This document shows, one piece after another, positions 25,888 through 34,517 of a stretch of DNA of 64,000 nucleotides (the first letter of the stretch is position 1; each line of letters begins with the position of its first letter). The DNA lies in assembly GCF_006715045.1 (NCBI RefSeq), contig NZ_VFML01000001.1:1704501-1768500 (forward strand). Direction: 5' to 3'. The notes under the pieces were generated by a model that worked only from the letters and a program-made list of their open reading frames with translations, ran no database searches and was not told the origin of the DNA. Source of the DNA: Amycolatopsis cihanbeyliensis. Its GTDB lineage: Bacteria; Actinomycetota; Actinomycetes; Mycobacteriales; Pseudonocardiaceae. The translations under genes and the position numbers were made by a program.

Positions 25888-28211
25888 ACTCCGAACACCT
25901 GACCGAGTTACCCGGAACCGGATGGCGGGTGTGGCGGGACGGTCTGCTGCGGTCGGCCGGTTTCCCCGTTGACGTGCTGGAATCCTTCGCCGCCCCGGAA
26001 TGCGCCGAGGTGGCCGATGCGCACCTTGACGGGTTGGCCGAGGCCGGGACCTTCACCGCGGCCTTCGACACCGCCACCGCCGCGCTCGGCCGGGCCGTGC
26101 ACGCGGCCTCCGCCGATCCACGCTTCCGCGAGGCCATCACCTGGCAGAACCCGGGCGCACTGAACGGCCCCACCGGAGTGCTGCGGGACGGCCCGGACGC
26201 GCCACGCAACGAACGTCGCCGCAGGCGTGAGGAGGTTGTCGCCAAGTACGCCCAGCGCTACAGCGGGAAGAACGACACCATCGGCTTCTTCGGTCCGATG
26301 TGCTGGGTGGAGGTGGACGCCGCGGCGCCGCCGCTGACCGGCGGCCACGGCCCCGAGCTGACCAGGGTGCGCGCGGTGTTCTTCGAGTGGTGGGCGCTGG
26401 TCGCGGTGGCCGAAAACATCGCCGAGGACGAGGCGGTCCGGCCCTGGCTTCCGGTGGCGCTGCAACCCCAGCTCACGATCGACGGCCGCAGGCTGCTGGC
26501 CCCCGGCCGCCAGCCGGTGGAACTGTCCGCGGCGCAGGCGGCCGTGCTGTCCCGCTGCGACGGCCGCAGCACCGCGCGCGAGGTCGCCATGGCGTGCGTG
26601 GCCGACCCGGACTCCGCCGTCCGCAACGAGTCCGATGTGGACGCCATGCTGGAGCTGTTCGTCCGGCAGGAAACGGTGCGCTGGGAGTTCGTCCTGCCGA
26701 TGAACCTCTCCGCGGAGGAGGAACTGCACCGCCAGGTCACCGCCATCGGCGACGAGCAGGCCAGGAAACGCGCCACCGCGACGCTGGACCGGATCCGCGC
26801 GGCGCGGGACACACTGGCCGCCGCCGAGGGCCCAGAGGCGGTCGCGGCGGCGATGGCCGCGCTGGAGTCGGAGTTCACCGAGATCACCGGACGGACCGCG
26901 CAGCACCGCGCGGGCAGGACCTACGCCGGGCGCACCCTGTGTCACCTCGAGACCGCGCGGGACGCGGAGTTCTCCTTCGGCGGCACGGTGCTCGCCGCGC
27001 TCGCGCCGCTCGATCCGCTGCTGCGTTCCACGCGCTGGCTGACCAGCACGCTGGCCCGCACCTACCGCGCCGAGCTGACCGCGTTGCACGCCGAGCTGGC
27101 CGCCGAGTCGGGCAGCACCGAGGTACCGTTCGGCCAGCTGTGGTTCCTCGGGCTCGGCTCCCTTTTCGGCGCGCGGCGACCGGCCGATGCCGTGATCGAG
27201 GAGTTCGGCAGGCGGTGGACCACGGTGCTTGGGCTGGACAACCTCGAGCCGGGAACCGATCGGCTCGACCTCAGCACCGACGCGCTGGCCGAGGCGGTCG
27301 CCGCCGAGTTCGGGACCGCCGAGCCCGGCTGGGCGACCTCCCGGCTGCACGCCCCGGACGTGCACCTGTGCGCGCCCAGCGCCGAGGCGCTCGCCAGGGG
27401 TGAGTTCGGCGTGGTACTCGGCGAGTTGCACATCGGGATGCCCGCGCTGGACACCGACTTCTTCCGGATCGGGCATCCCGACACCGACCGGTTGCTCGCG
27501 GCGATGCGCGCGGAGCTCCCCACCGGCAGGGCACACCCGCTGCTGCCGCCGGACTGGCCGAAACAGTGCGCCCGCAACGCCGACTGGATGTACGGGCCGG
27601 AGGACGTGCAGCTCGGCTTCACCCCGGCTCCCGGAGCCGACCCGGACCGGTTGCTGCCGATCACCGCGCTGACCGTGGTCCCGGATGAGGACGGCACGCT
27701 GCTCGCCCGTACCCCGGACGGCCGCGGTTGGCCGCTGCTGGAGATGTTCGCCAGCTTCGTGGGCACGCACGCCTTCGACACCTGGAAGCTGGCCGGTTCG
27801 GACGGGCACACCCCGCGGGTCACCGTGGACGGCCTGGTGCTGGTACGCCGAACCTGGCGCTGCACCGTGGCCGAGACCGGCCTCACCGAGATCAGCGGGG
27901 AACGGGACCGTTACCTCGCGGTACGCCGCTGGGCCCGGGAACTCGGCCTGCCGCAACGGGTCTTCGTCCGGGTCGGTACGGAGATCAAGCCCTGTTTCGC
28001 CGACCTGACCAGCCCGGTGTTCACCCGCATCCTGTGCACCCTGCTCCGCTCGGCGCGGCGCACCGGCGGGCCGGACACCGAGGTCGCCGTCACCGAGATG
28101 CTGCCCACCCCGGACCAGGCGTGGCTCACCGACGCCGAGGGCAGGCGGTACTGCTCGGAGCTGCGCCTGCACGTGTCCGATCCCGCGGGGAGGGAGGGTG
28201 ACGGTGCCTGA
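25884..28211 (+). CDS. LanB-type lantibiotic dehydratase N-terminal domain protein (no elimination domain), copy 1
   Basis: A 775-residue protein of the Lant_dehydr_N family. Family hallmarks seen are KYAQRYSGKNDTIGFFGPMC (about 115-134), the W-rich EWWALVAVAEN segment, GRTYAGRTLCHLET near 344, and the C-terminal signature VFVRVGTEIKPCFADLTSPV near 693-712, then SELRLHVSDP. In class I lanthipeptide enzymes this domain transfers glutamate from Glu-tRNA to Ser/Thr. The ~300-residue elimination domain that normally follows is absent, as in PEARL peptide aminoacyl-tRNA ligases. It shares its opening region (GTGWRVWRDGLLRSAGFP) with the next gene, so the two arose by duplication. No precursor peptide lies nearby. 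Its ATG overlaps the KS stop, tying it to the NRPS-PKS operon. Confidence 0.85.
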   Translation: MNSEHLTELPGTGWRVWRDGLLRSAGFPVDVLESFAAPECAEVADAHLDGLAEAGTFTAAFDTATAALGRAVHAASADPRFREAITWQNPGALNGPTGVLRDGPDAPRNERRRRREEVVAKYAQRYSGKNDTIGFFGPMCWVEVDAAAPPLTGGHGPELTRVRAVFFEWWALVAVAENIAEDEAVRPWLPVALQPQLTIDGRRLLAPGRQPVELSAAQAAVLSRCDGRSTAREVAMACVADPDSAVRNESDVDAMLELFVRQETVRWEFVLPMNLSAEEELHRQVTAIGDEQARKRATATLDRIRAARDTLAAAEGPEAVAAAMAALESEFTEITGRTAQHRAGRTYAGRTLCHLETARDAEFSFGGTVLAALAPLDPLLRSTRWLTSTLARTYRAELTALHAELAAESGSTEVPFGQLWFLGLGSLFGARRPADAVIEEFGRRWTTVLGLDNLEPGTDRLDLSTDALAEAVAAEFGTAEPGWATSRLHAPDVHLCAPSAEALARGEFGVVLGELHIGMPALDTDFFRIGHPDTDRLLAAMRAELPTGRAHPLLPPDWPKQCARNADWMYGPEDVQLGFTPAPGADPDRLLPITALTVVPDEDGTLLARTPDGRGWPLLEMFASFVGTHAFDTWKLAGSDGHTPRVTVDGLVLVRRTWRCTVAETGLTEISGERDRYLAVRRWARELGLPQRVFVRVGTEIKPCFADLTSPVFTRILCTLLRSARRTGGPDTEVAVTEMLPTPDQAWLTDAEGRRYCSELRLHVSDPAGREGDGA

Positions 28212-30948
28212 ACTGTTCACCGGTACGCGCGGCGCTTCGACGAGCGCGATCCTGTTCTGCTTCCCGCCCGCGGGGTCCGGACCGGAGGAGTTCCACGGCT
28301 GGCGGCGGCTCATTCCGTCCACTGTGGATGTCCGAGTGCTGGCCGTTCCGGAAGGGGAGCACGCGATCGCCGAGGCCGTGCTGGCCGAGGCGGACCGGCC
28401 GTACGCCTGCTACGGGCACGGCGACGGAGGCCCGCTCGCCCTCGAAGTGGTCAGGCGGCTGCACGGCCGGGGCGCCCCGCTACCGCTGCGCTGTTACCTC
28501 GGTGGTGCCCGCCAGCCGGAGCCACCCGATCCGCTGCCGGTCCCCCTGGTCGACCTCGCGGGCGCGGGCGACGTCGTCGCGGCTCTCGTGGCCGATCTCG
28601 ACAAGGCACTCGCGCCCGGGGTGCCGCTGGTGCCGCTGCCGGGAACCCGGTGGCAGGTCTGGTCCGCCGGAATGCTGCGCACCGCGGGGTTCCCCGCCGC
28701 CGGGCTGGACCTGCTGGGCGCGCCGGAGTGCGCGCGGGTCGCGGACGCGCACCTGGACGGGCACACCGATCGGGACGCCTTCCTCGACGCCTTCGGCACG
28801 GCGGCCCGCGCCGTCGGCGCCCGCCTCGCCGGGGTGGCGGCCGACCCGCTGTTTCGGGAGGCGGTGAGCTGGCAGAACCCCGGCGCCGTGACCGCGCTCG
28901 ACAAGCTCGCCAGCGCCGATGTGGACGGTCGGAGTACCAGCAAGCGGCGGGAGCGGGAGAAGATCGTCGCCCGCTACTGGTCCCGGTACTGCGGCAAGAA
29001 CGACAGCATCGGGTTCTTCGGACCGGTCTGCTGGATCGGCGTGGCGGAGGTTCCGGATGCGGTGCACGCCGAACCGGGCCCCGGGCTGATCCGCGGGCGC
29101 GTGGTTCGCCTGGAATGGTGGGCGTTGACCGCCTTCGCCGACTCCTACGAGACCGATCCCGAGGTCCGCGCCTGGTTCCCGCTCACCATGCAGCCACACC
29201 ACGCGCTACGGGACGGGAGCCTGCTGCGCCCGGCCGACCCGCCACTGCGACTCGACCGCGCGGAGGCCACCCTGCTGGCGCTGTGTACCGGCGACCGCCC
29301 GGCGTGTGAGGTCGCCAGGCTCGCCACCGCAGATCCGGACTCCGGGCTGCGCAAGGAAACCGACGTCTACCTGCTCGCGGAACGGTTGCGGCGGCAAGGC
29401 TTGCTGCGCTGGCGGCTCGACCTGCCCTACGACCTCACCGCGGAGGACTTCGTGCGTTCCTGGATCGAGCGGATCGACGACGGGGACGTTCGGGCGCGGG
29501 TCGGCGCCGAGTTCCGGCGGATCACCGCGGCCAGGGACCGGGTGGCCGCGGCGGCGGGCGAGGCCGATCTTCTCCGGGCGGCCGTCGCCGAGCTCGACAC
29601 CGAGTTCCACGCGGTCACCGGGGTGTCACCGCGGCAGCGGGCGGGCGAGACCTACGCGGGCCGCGCGCTGTGCTACGAGGACACGGAGCGAGACCTGGAC
29701 CTGACCATCGGCGAGCCGGTGCTGGCGGCGCTGGCCGGGCCGCTGGACCTGCTGCTGCGGGCGGCCCGGTGGCTGACCGTGGCTATCGCCGAGGCCTACC
29801 GCGACGCGTTCCGCGTGCTGTACAAGGAACTCGCCGAGGAACTCGGCACCGGCAACGTGCCACTGGGCGAGTTGTGGTTCCTGGCGAACGGGCTGGTCTA
29901 CGGGGTCGGCGAGCGGCCGGTGGACGCCGTGATGACCGAGTTCGTCCGGCGCTGGTCCACCCTGCTCGGCCTCGACTCCGGCGCCGGCGACACCAGCAGG
30001 GTGGAACTCACCTCCGCCGAGCTGGCCGAACCCGCCGCGCGAGCCTTCCCCGCCGAGACACCCGGCTGGTCCGGAGGGCGGCTGCACAGCCCGGACCTGA
30101 ACCTGTGCGCGGCGAGCCTTGCCGAGTTGCGGCGCGGTGAGTTCACCGCCGTGCTCGGCGAGCTGCACGCCGCGTGGCTGACCTGCTCCTCGGGATTCTT
30201 CGTGGACTTCCACCCCGACCGCGCGGCACTGGTCGATGCCGTGCATCGGGATCTCGGGCACCGCACCGTCCCGCTGTACCCCACCGACTTCCCGATGCTC
30301 ACCGCCCGGCTGGCCGACCTGCTGGTCGGGCCGCAGGACCGGCGGGTAGGACATGCCCCGGCTCCGGTGTGGGACCCGGCACGGGTGCTCCCGGTCAGCG
30401 GGCTCACCGTCACCGAGCAAGACGGCGAGTTGCTGGCGAGCGACGAGCACGGGAGCTCCTGGCCGCTGGTCGAGCTGTTCGGTGAGTTCCTCGGCACCTT
30501 CGCCGCGGACGCCTACAAGCTGGTCGGTTCGGCCGCGCACACGCCCCGGATCAGCATCGATCGGCTGGTGGTGGCGCGGGAGACCTGGCGCACGACGATC
30601 GAAGCCACCGGGCTGTCCGATGTGGACGACTACGCCGGGCGCTACCTCGCGGCCCGCGGGCTACGCCGCGAGCTGGACCTGCCGGAACGGGTGTTCGTCA
30701 AGGTCGGCACCGAGGTCAAGCCGTGCTACCTGGACCTCACCAGCCCGGTGTCCGTCTCCGCGCTGTGCACCATGCTGCGCACCGCGCGGGTGGCGAACGG
30801 GCCGGGGGTGCCGGTCACGATCACCGAGCTGCTGCCCACCCCCGAGCAGGCATGGGTGACCGACGCCGAGGGCCGCGGCTACTACTCGGAGCTACGGCTA
30901 CACGTGCGGGACCCGCGAACGGCACCCCGGCACGGGAGCGAGCGATGA
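28198..30948 (+). CDS. type II thioesterase remnant fused to LanB-type domain protein, copy 2
   Basis: A 916-residue fusion; the start is GTG 28198 or GTG 28204 (behind GGGAGGG). Residues 1-145 resemble the first half of a type II thioesterase: LFCFPPAGSGPEEFHGW near 18, then CYGHGDGGPLALEV near 71, where the nucleophile Ser of GHSxG is Gly75. The second half with the catalytic His is missing. Residues about 147-916 are a LanB-type Lant_dehydr_N protein parallel to copy 1: RYWSRYCGKNDSIGFFGPVC near 255, GETYAGRALCYEDT near 482, and VFVKVGTEVKPCYLDLTSPV near 832. There is no elimination domain. The TE-like part cannot hydrolyse thioesters by the usual mechanism but could still bind a carrier-bound acyl group, placing the LanB chemistry next to the assembly line (inference). 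Confidence 0.85.
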   Translation: MTVPELFTGTRGASTSAILFCFPPAGSGPEEFHGWRRLIPSTVDVRVLAVPEGEHAIAEAVLAEADRPYACYGHGDGGPLALEVVRRLHGRGAPLPLRCYLGGARQPEPPDPLPVPLVDLAGAGDVVAALVADLDKALAPGVPLVPLPGTRWQVWSAGMLRTAGFPAAGLDLLGAPECARVADAHLDGHTDRDAFLDAFGTAARAVGARLAGVAADPLFREAVSWQNPGAVTALDKLASADVDGRSTSKRREREKIVARYWSRYCGKNDSIGFFGPVCWIGVAEVPDAVHAEPGPGLIRGRVVRLEWWALTAFADSYETDPEVRAWFPLTMQPHHALRDGSLLRPADPPLRLDRAEATLLALCTGDRPACEVARLATADPDSGLRKETDVYLLAERLRRQGLLRWRLDLPYDLTAEDFVRSWIERIDDGDVRARVGAEFRRITAARDRVAAAAGEADLLRAAVAELDTEFHAVTGVSPRQRAGETYAGRALCYEDTERDLDLTIGEPVLAALAGPLDLLLRAARWLTVAIAEAYRDAFRVLYKELAEELGTGNVPLGELWFLANGLVYGVGERPVDAVMTEFVRRWSTLLGLDSGAGDTSRVELTSAELAEPAARAFPAETPGWSGGRLHSPDLNLCAASLAELRRGEFTAVLGELHAAWLTCSSGFFVDFHPDRAALVDAVHRDLGHRTVPLYPTDFPMLTARLADLLVGPQDRRVGHAPAPVWDPARVLPVSGLTVTEQDGELLASDEHGSSWPLVELFGEFLGTFAADAYKLVGSAAHTPRISIDRLVVARETWRTTIEATGLSDVDDYAGRYLAARGLRRELDLPERVFVKVGTEVKPCYLDLTSPVSVSALCTMLRTARVANGPGVPVTITELLPTPEQAWVTDAEGRGYYSELRLHVRDPRTAPRHGSER

Positions 30949-33900
30949 CGGCCGTGGACACGCCGAGGACGGTACCGGCGCACTGGGGTCTCGGCACCGA
31001 GGTGGAGTACCCGGGGACCACCGTCGCCGAGCTGATCCGCACCCGGATCGACCACACCCCGGAGGCGGTGGCGGTCCGGCAGTGGGACAGCGGGCTCAGC
31101 TACGCCGAACTCGGCCGCACCGCGAACGCGCTGGCCGCCCGCCTCGCCGAACTGGGTGTCGGGCCGGAAACGCGGGTCGGCATCGCACACGGCCGGAGCC
31201 CGGAGCTGGTCCCGGCCGTGCTCGGGGTGCTGCTCGCCGGGGGCGCCTACCTGCCGCTCGACCCCGGCCAGCCCCGGCAACGGTTGCTGGACATGCTGAC
31301 CGACGCCGGGGCCGAGCTCGTGCTCGCCGATGCGGAGGGCGAGGCCGCGCTGGCCGGAGCGGGCTGCCGCGTCCTGCGCGTGCCGGAGCCGCCGCGGGCG
31401 CCGGTTCCGGCACACCCGTGTCCCGCCACCCCGGACAACGCCGCGTACGTGCTGTACACCTCCGGCTCGACCGGGCGGCCCAAAGGGGTGGTGGTCCCGC
31501 ACCGCTCGGTGGTGTCCCTCGCCACCGCGTTCGGCCCGGCCACCGGGGCCGGTGCGGGCAGCGTCACCCTCGCCTTCGCCGCGATCTCCTTCGACGTGTC
31601 GGTCAGCGACCTGTTGGTCCCGCTGGCCTGCGGGGGATCCGTGGCACTGGCCGGCGAGCGGGAACGCGCCGACGTGGCCAGGCTGCAGAGGTTCGCGCAA
31701 ACGCATGTGCCCACCAGGGGCAGCATCCCGGTCGCCCTCTTGCCGCTCCTCGACCCGGCACGGCTGCCCAGCCTGCGCACCCTGCTGACCGGCTCGGAGG
31801 CCCCGGGGCCGGAACAGGTACGGCGCTGGGCGGGCCCGGCCGGCGAGCGCCCGCGGAGGTTCCTCAACCTCTACGGCCCCACGGAGACCTGCGTGCAGGT
31901 CACCGCGTTCAGCGCCGAGGGGAGCTGGGACCGGCCGCTGCCGATCGGGCGGCCGTTGCCCAACCACCGGGTGTACGTGGTGGACGAGCGGCTGCGCCCG
32001 GTACCGATCGGCGGCGCTGGCGAGTTGCTGGTCGGCGGTGCCGGGCTCGCCCGCGGCTACCTCGGGCAACCCGGGCTGACCGCGAGCCGGTTCGTCCCCG
32101 ACCCGGTCGGCGGCGCGCCGGGCGAGCGGGTGTACCGGACCGGCGACCTGGTGCGGTGGGAGCCGGACGGCACCTTGCTGTTCCTCGGCAGGGCCGACCG
32201 GCAGGTCAAGATCCGCGGGCAGCGGGTGGAGATCGGCGAGGTCGAGGCCGTGCTGCGCGCGCACGAGGCCACCGGGCACTGCGTGGTGGACACGGTGCCC
32301 GGTCCGCGGGGACCGGAGCTGGTCGCCTTCGTCACCCCGGCACCGGGAACCAGCACGCCCGGGGCCGACCTGCTGCGCCGGCACTGTTCCCTGCGGCTGC
32401 CCGCCGCCATGGTGCCCCGGATCCGGATCGTGCCCGGCCTGCCGCTGACCGACTCCGGGAAGGTGGACCTGGCGCGGCTGCACCGGATGCCTGCCGGGCG
32501 GGATGCCTCCCGGCCTGGTCGGGCGCCCGGGACGCCGATCGAGCGGGCGGTGGCCACGCACTGGCGTGCCGTGCTGGGCGGGGACGGCGAGCCCGGCCTG
32601 GACGACGACTTCTTCGCCTGCGGGGGCCACTCGGTCACCGCCATGCGCCTGGTCGCGGTGCTGCGCACCGAGCTGCGCGGGGACGTCGCGGTGGAGGACG
32701 TGCTGGCCGGGCGCACCCTGGCCGGGATCGCCGAGCGGGTGGCGGCCGCGCCGGAGATCACCGGAACGGACGGCTGGTACGGCACCCCACCGAGGCTGTC
32801 CCCCGCGCAGCGCAGGTTGTGGCTACTGGACAGGTACGCGCCGGACGCCACCGCCTACAACATCGCGATGGCCGAGCGGCTGCACGGGCCGCTGGACCTG
32901 GCGGCACTGCGCACGGCGCTGCGGGCCGTCGCGGCCCGCCAGGAAGTGCTGCGCTGGCGCATCCCGGACGCCGGGGGCGTGCCGTACGCGGCGGTCGACC
33001 CGCCGGGTGAGGTGCCGCTCGCCGTCGCCGACCTCAGCCGACTGCCCGAGCGGGCACTGGACACGGCGCTCGCCGACCGGCTCGCCGCCGCGGCACGTGT
33101 CCCGTTCGACCTCGCCCGAGGTCCACTGTGGAGGGCTCAGCTGTACCTGCTCGGCGCGCGGGAACACGTGCTCGCGATCACCGCCCATCACACGGTGTTC
33201 GACGGGTGGTCCCAGGACCTGGTCTACCGCGACCTCGCTGCCGCCTACGCGCAGGCGTGCGAGCAGGGGACGGCGCTGCTGGACCCGCTGCCCGCGGGCT
33301 TCGCCGACTACGTTGCCTGGCGTGCGGAGCGGCAACGCCGCAGGGCCACCGCGGACCTGGCCTGGTGGGTCGAGCACCTGCGGGATGTTCCGACCACACT
33401 GGACGTTCCGGCCGACCGGCCGCGCCCGGTCGAGCAGACCTTCCGCGGCGCGGCCGCGCACCGGCGGCTCGACGAGCGGACCAGCGCCGCGATCAGCGGG
33501 CTCGGCAGGGACCTCGGCGCCACCGCCTCGGCGGTGCTGATGGCCGCGCTCGGGCTGGTCCTGCGGCGGGTCACCGGGCTGCGGGACTTCGTGGTCGGCA
33601 CCCCGGCGGTGGACCGCAGGCACGCCGACTTCCAGGACATGGTCGGGTTCTTCGTCGAGATCATTCCGCTCCGGGTGCGGGTTTCCGAGGAGACACCGTT
33701 CTCCGCCCAGGTGATCGCCATGCGCGACGAGCTGCTCGACACGCTCGCCCACCCGGAGGTCTCACTGGAGGAGATCGTCGGCGCGCTGGGTGCCGGTGGG
33801 GCCGCCGACCGCAACCCGGTCGCGCAGGTCATGTTCAACATGTTCAACTTCACCGCACCGGCGCTGCGGCTGCCCGGCCTGCGGGCCGAACCGGTGCCGG

Positions 33901-34517
33901 TCGGCGTGCCCGGTTCCCCCTTCGACCTGACCGTGTACGGCCAGGAACGGGACGGCCGGATCGGCATCGACCTGGTCTACAACCCCGATCTTTTCGACGC
34001 CGACCGGATGGAAGCGCTGCTGGACGGCTACCTCGACGTGCTGCGTGCCCTGGTGTCCACACCGGACGCCACGCTCGGCTCGGTCGAACTGCCCGGCGAG
34101 CGGCGACTGGCCACCCCGGGGGCCGGGGCGGCGAGGGCACCGCTCGCGGCCGCGGACGCACCGGCACCCGGCGGCGGCACCACCCCGGAGACCGGGACCG
34201 AGCGGGCGATCGCCGAGGTGTGGTGCGCGGTACTCGGGCTGCCCGCGGTCGGCGCGACGGAGAGTTTCTTCGAGGTGGGCGGCACCTCGATGGCCGCGGC
34301 CGAGGTACAGGACCGGCTGCGCGACCGGCTCCGCGTTCCGGTTCGCCTGGTGGAGATGTTCCGGTTCCCCACGGTGCGCGCGCTGGCCGCGCACGTGGAC
34401 GGCGCCGGCGGCACGACCGGTTCGGCGGCGCTGGACCGAGCCGCCCGGCGGACGGCGGCCCGGCGAACCCGGGTACGGCACCGGCCGTCGGCCAATGATC
34501 AGGGAGGCATCCAGTGA
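30945..34517 (+). CDS. NRPS A-PCP-C-PCP
   Basis: A 1190-residue synthetase; its ATG overlaps the LanB copy 2 stop. The order is A (about 25-530; A3 YTSGSTGRPKG near 171, YGPTETC at A5, YRTGDLVRW at A7), PCP1 (Ser563 in CGGHSV), C (about 610-1030; intact HHTVFDG at 748-754) and PCP2 (Ser1115 in VGGTSM). There is one A domain but two carriers, so PCP2 must be loaded by another A domain in trans or receive the condensed chain. The A-code read by eye (about D-V-S-G-L-G-L-V-Q-K) is not assignable. The C-terminal RAARRTAARRTRVRHR tail resembles that of the A-PCP protein upstream of the other KS, and the next gene again begins with a KS. Confidence 0.93.
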   Translation: MTAVDTPRTVPAHWGLGTEVEYPGTTVAELIRTRIDHTPEAVAVRQWDSGLSYAELGRTANALAARLAELGVGPETRVGIAHGRSPELVPAVLGVLLAGGAYLPLDPGQPRQRLLDMLTDAGAELVLADAEGEAALAGAGCRVLRVPEPPRAPVPAHPCPATPDNAAYVLYTSGSTGRPKGVVVPHRSVVSLATAFGPATGAGAGSVTLAFAAISFDVSVSDLLVPLACGGSVALAGERERADVARLQRFAQTHVPTRGSIPVALLPLLDPARLPSLRTLLTGSEAPGPEQVRRWAGPAGERPRRFLNLYGPTETCVQVTAFSAEGSWDRPLPIGRPLPNHRVYVVDERLRPVPIGGAGELLVGGAGLARGYLGQPGLTASRFVPDPVGGAPGERVYRTGDLVRWEPDGTLLFLGRADRQVKIRGQRVEIGEVEAVLRAHEATGHCVVDTVPGPRGPELVAFVTPAPGTSTPGADLLRRHCSLRLPAAMVPRIRIVPGLPLTDSGKVDLARLHRMPAGRDASRPGRAPGTPIERAVATHWRAVLGGDGEPGLDDDFFACGGHSVTAMRLVAVLRTELRGDVAVEDVLAGRTLAGIAERVAAAPEITGTDGWYGTPPRLSPAQRRLWLLDRYAPDATAYNIAMAERLHGPLDLAALRTALRAVAARQEVLRWRIPDAGGVPYAAVDPPGEVPLAVADLSRLPERALDTALADRLAAAARVPFDLARGPLWRAQLYLLGAREHVLAITAHHTVFDGWSQDLVYRDLAAAYAQACEQGTALLDPLPAGFADYVAWRAERQRRRATADLAWWVEHLRDVPTTLDVPADRPRPVEQTFRGAAAHRRLDERTSAAISGLGRDLGATASAVLMAALGLVLRRVTGLRDFVVGTPAVDRRHADFQDMVGFFVEIIPLRVRVSEETPFSAQVIAMRDELLDTLAHPEVSLEEIVGALGAGGAADRNPVAQVMFNMFNFTAPALRLPGLRAEPVPVGVPGSPFDLTVYGQERDGRIGIDLVYNPDLFDADRMEALLDGYLDVLRALVSTPDATLGSVELPGERRLATPGAGAARAPLAAADAPAPGGGTTPETGTERAIAEVWCAVLGLPAVGATESFFEVGGTSMAAAEVQDRLRDRLRVPVRLVEMFRFPTVRALAAHVDGAGGTTGSAALDRAARRTAARRTRVRHRPSANDQGGIQ

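Noticed and set aside
20000..31000. RiPP precursor peptide for the LanB-type proteins
   Set aside because: The genes here are packed with overlaps, leaving no space for a small gene near the LanB pair. Short frames in the 19-20 kb gap have no Cys/Ser/Thr-rich core with leader and Shine-Dalgarno.
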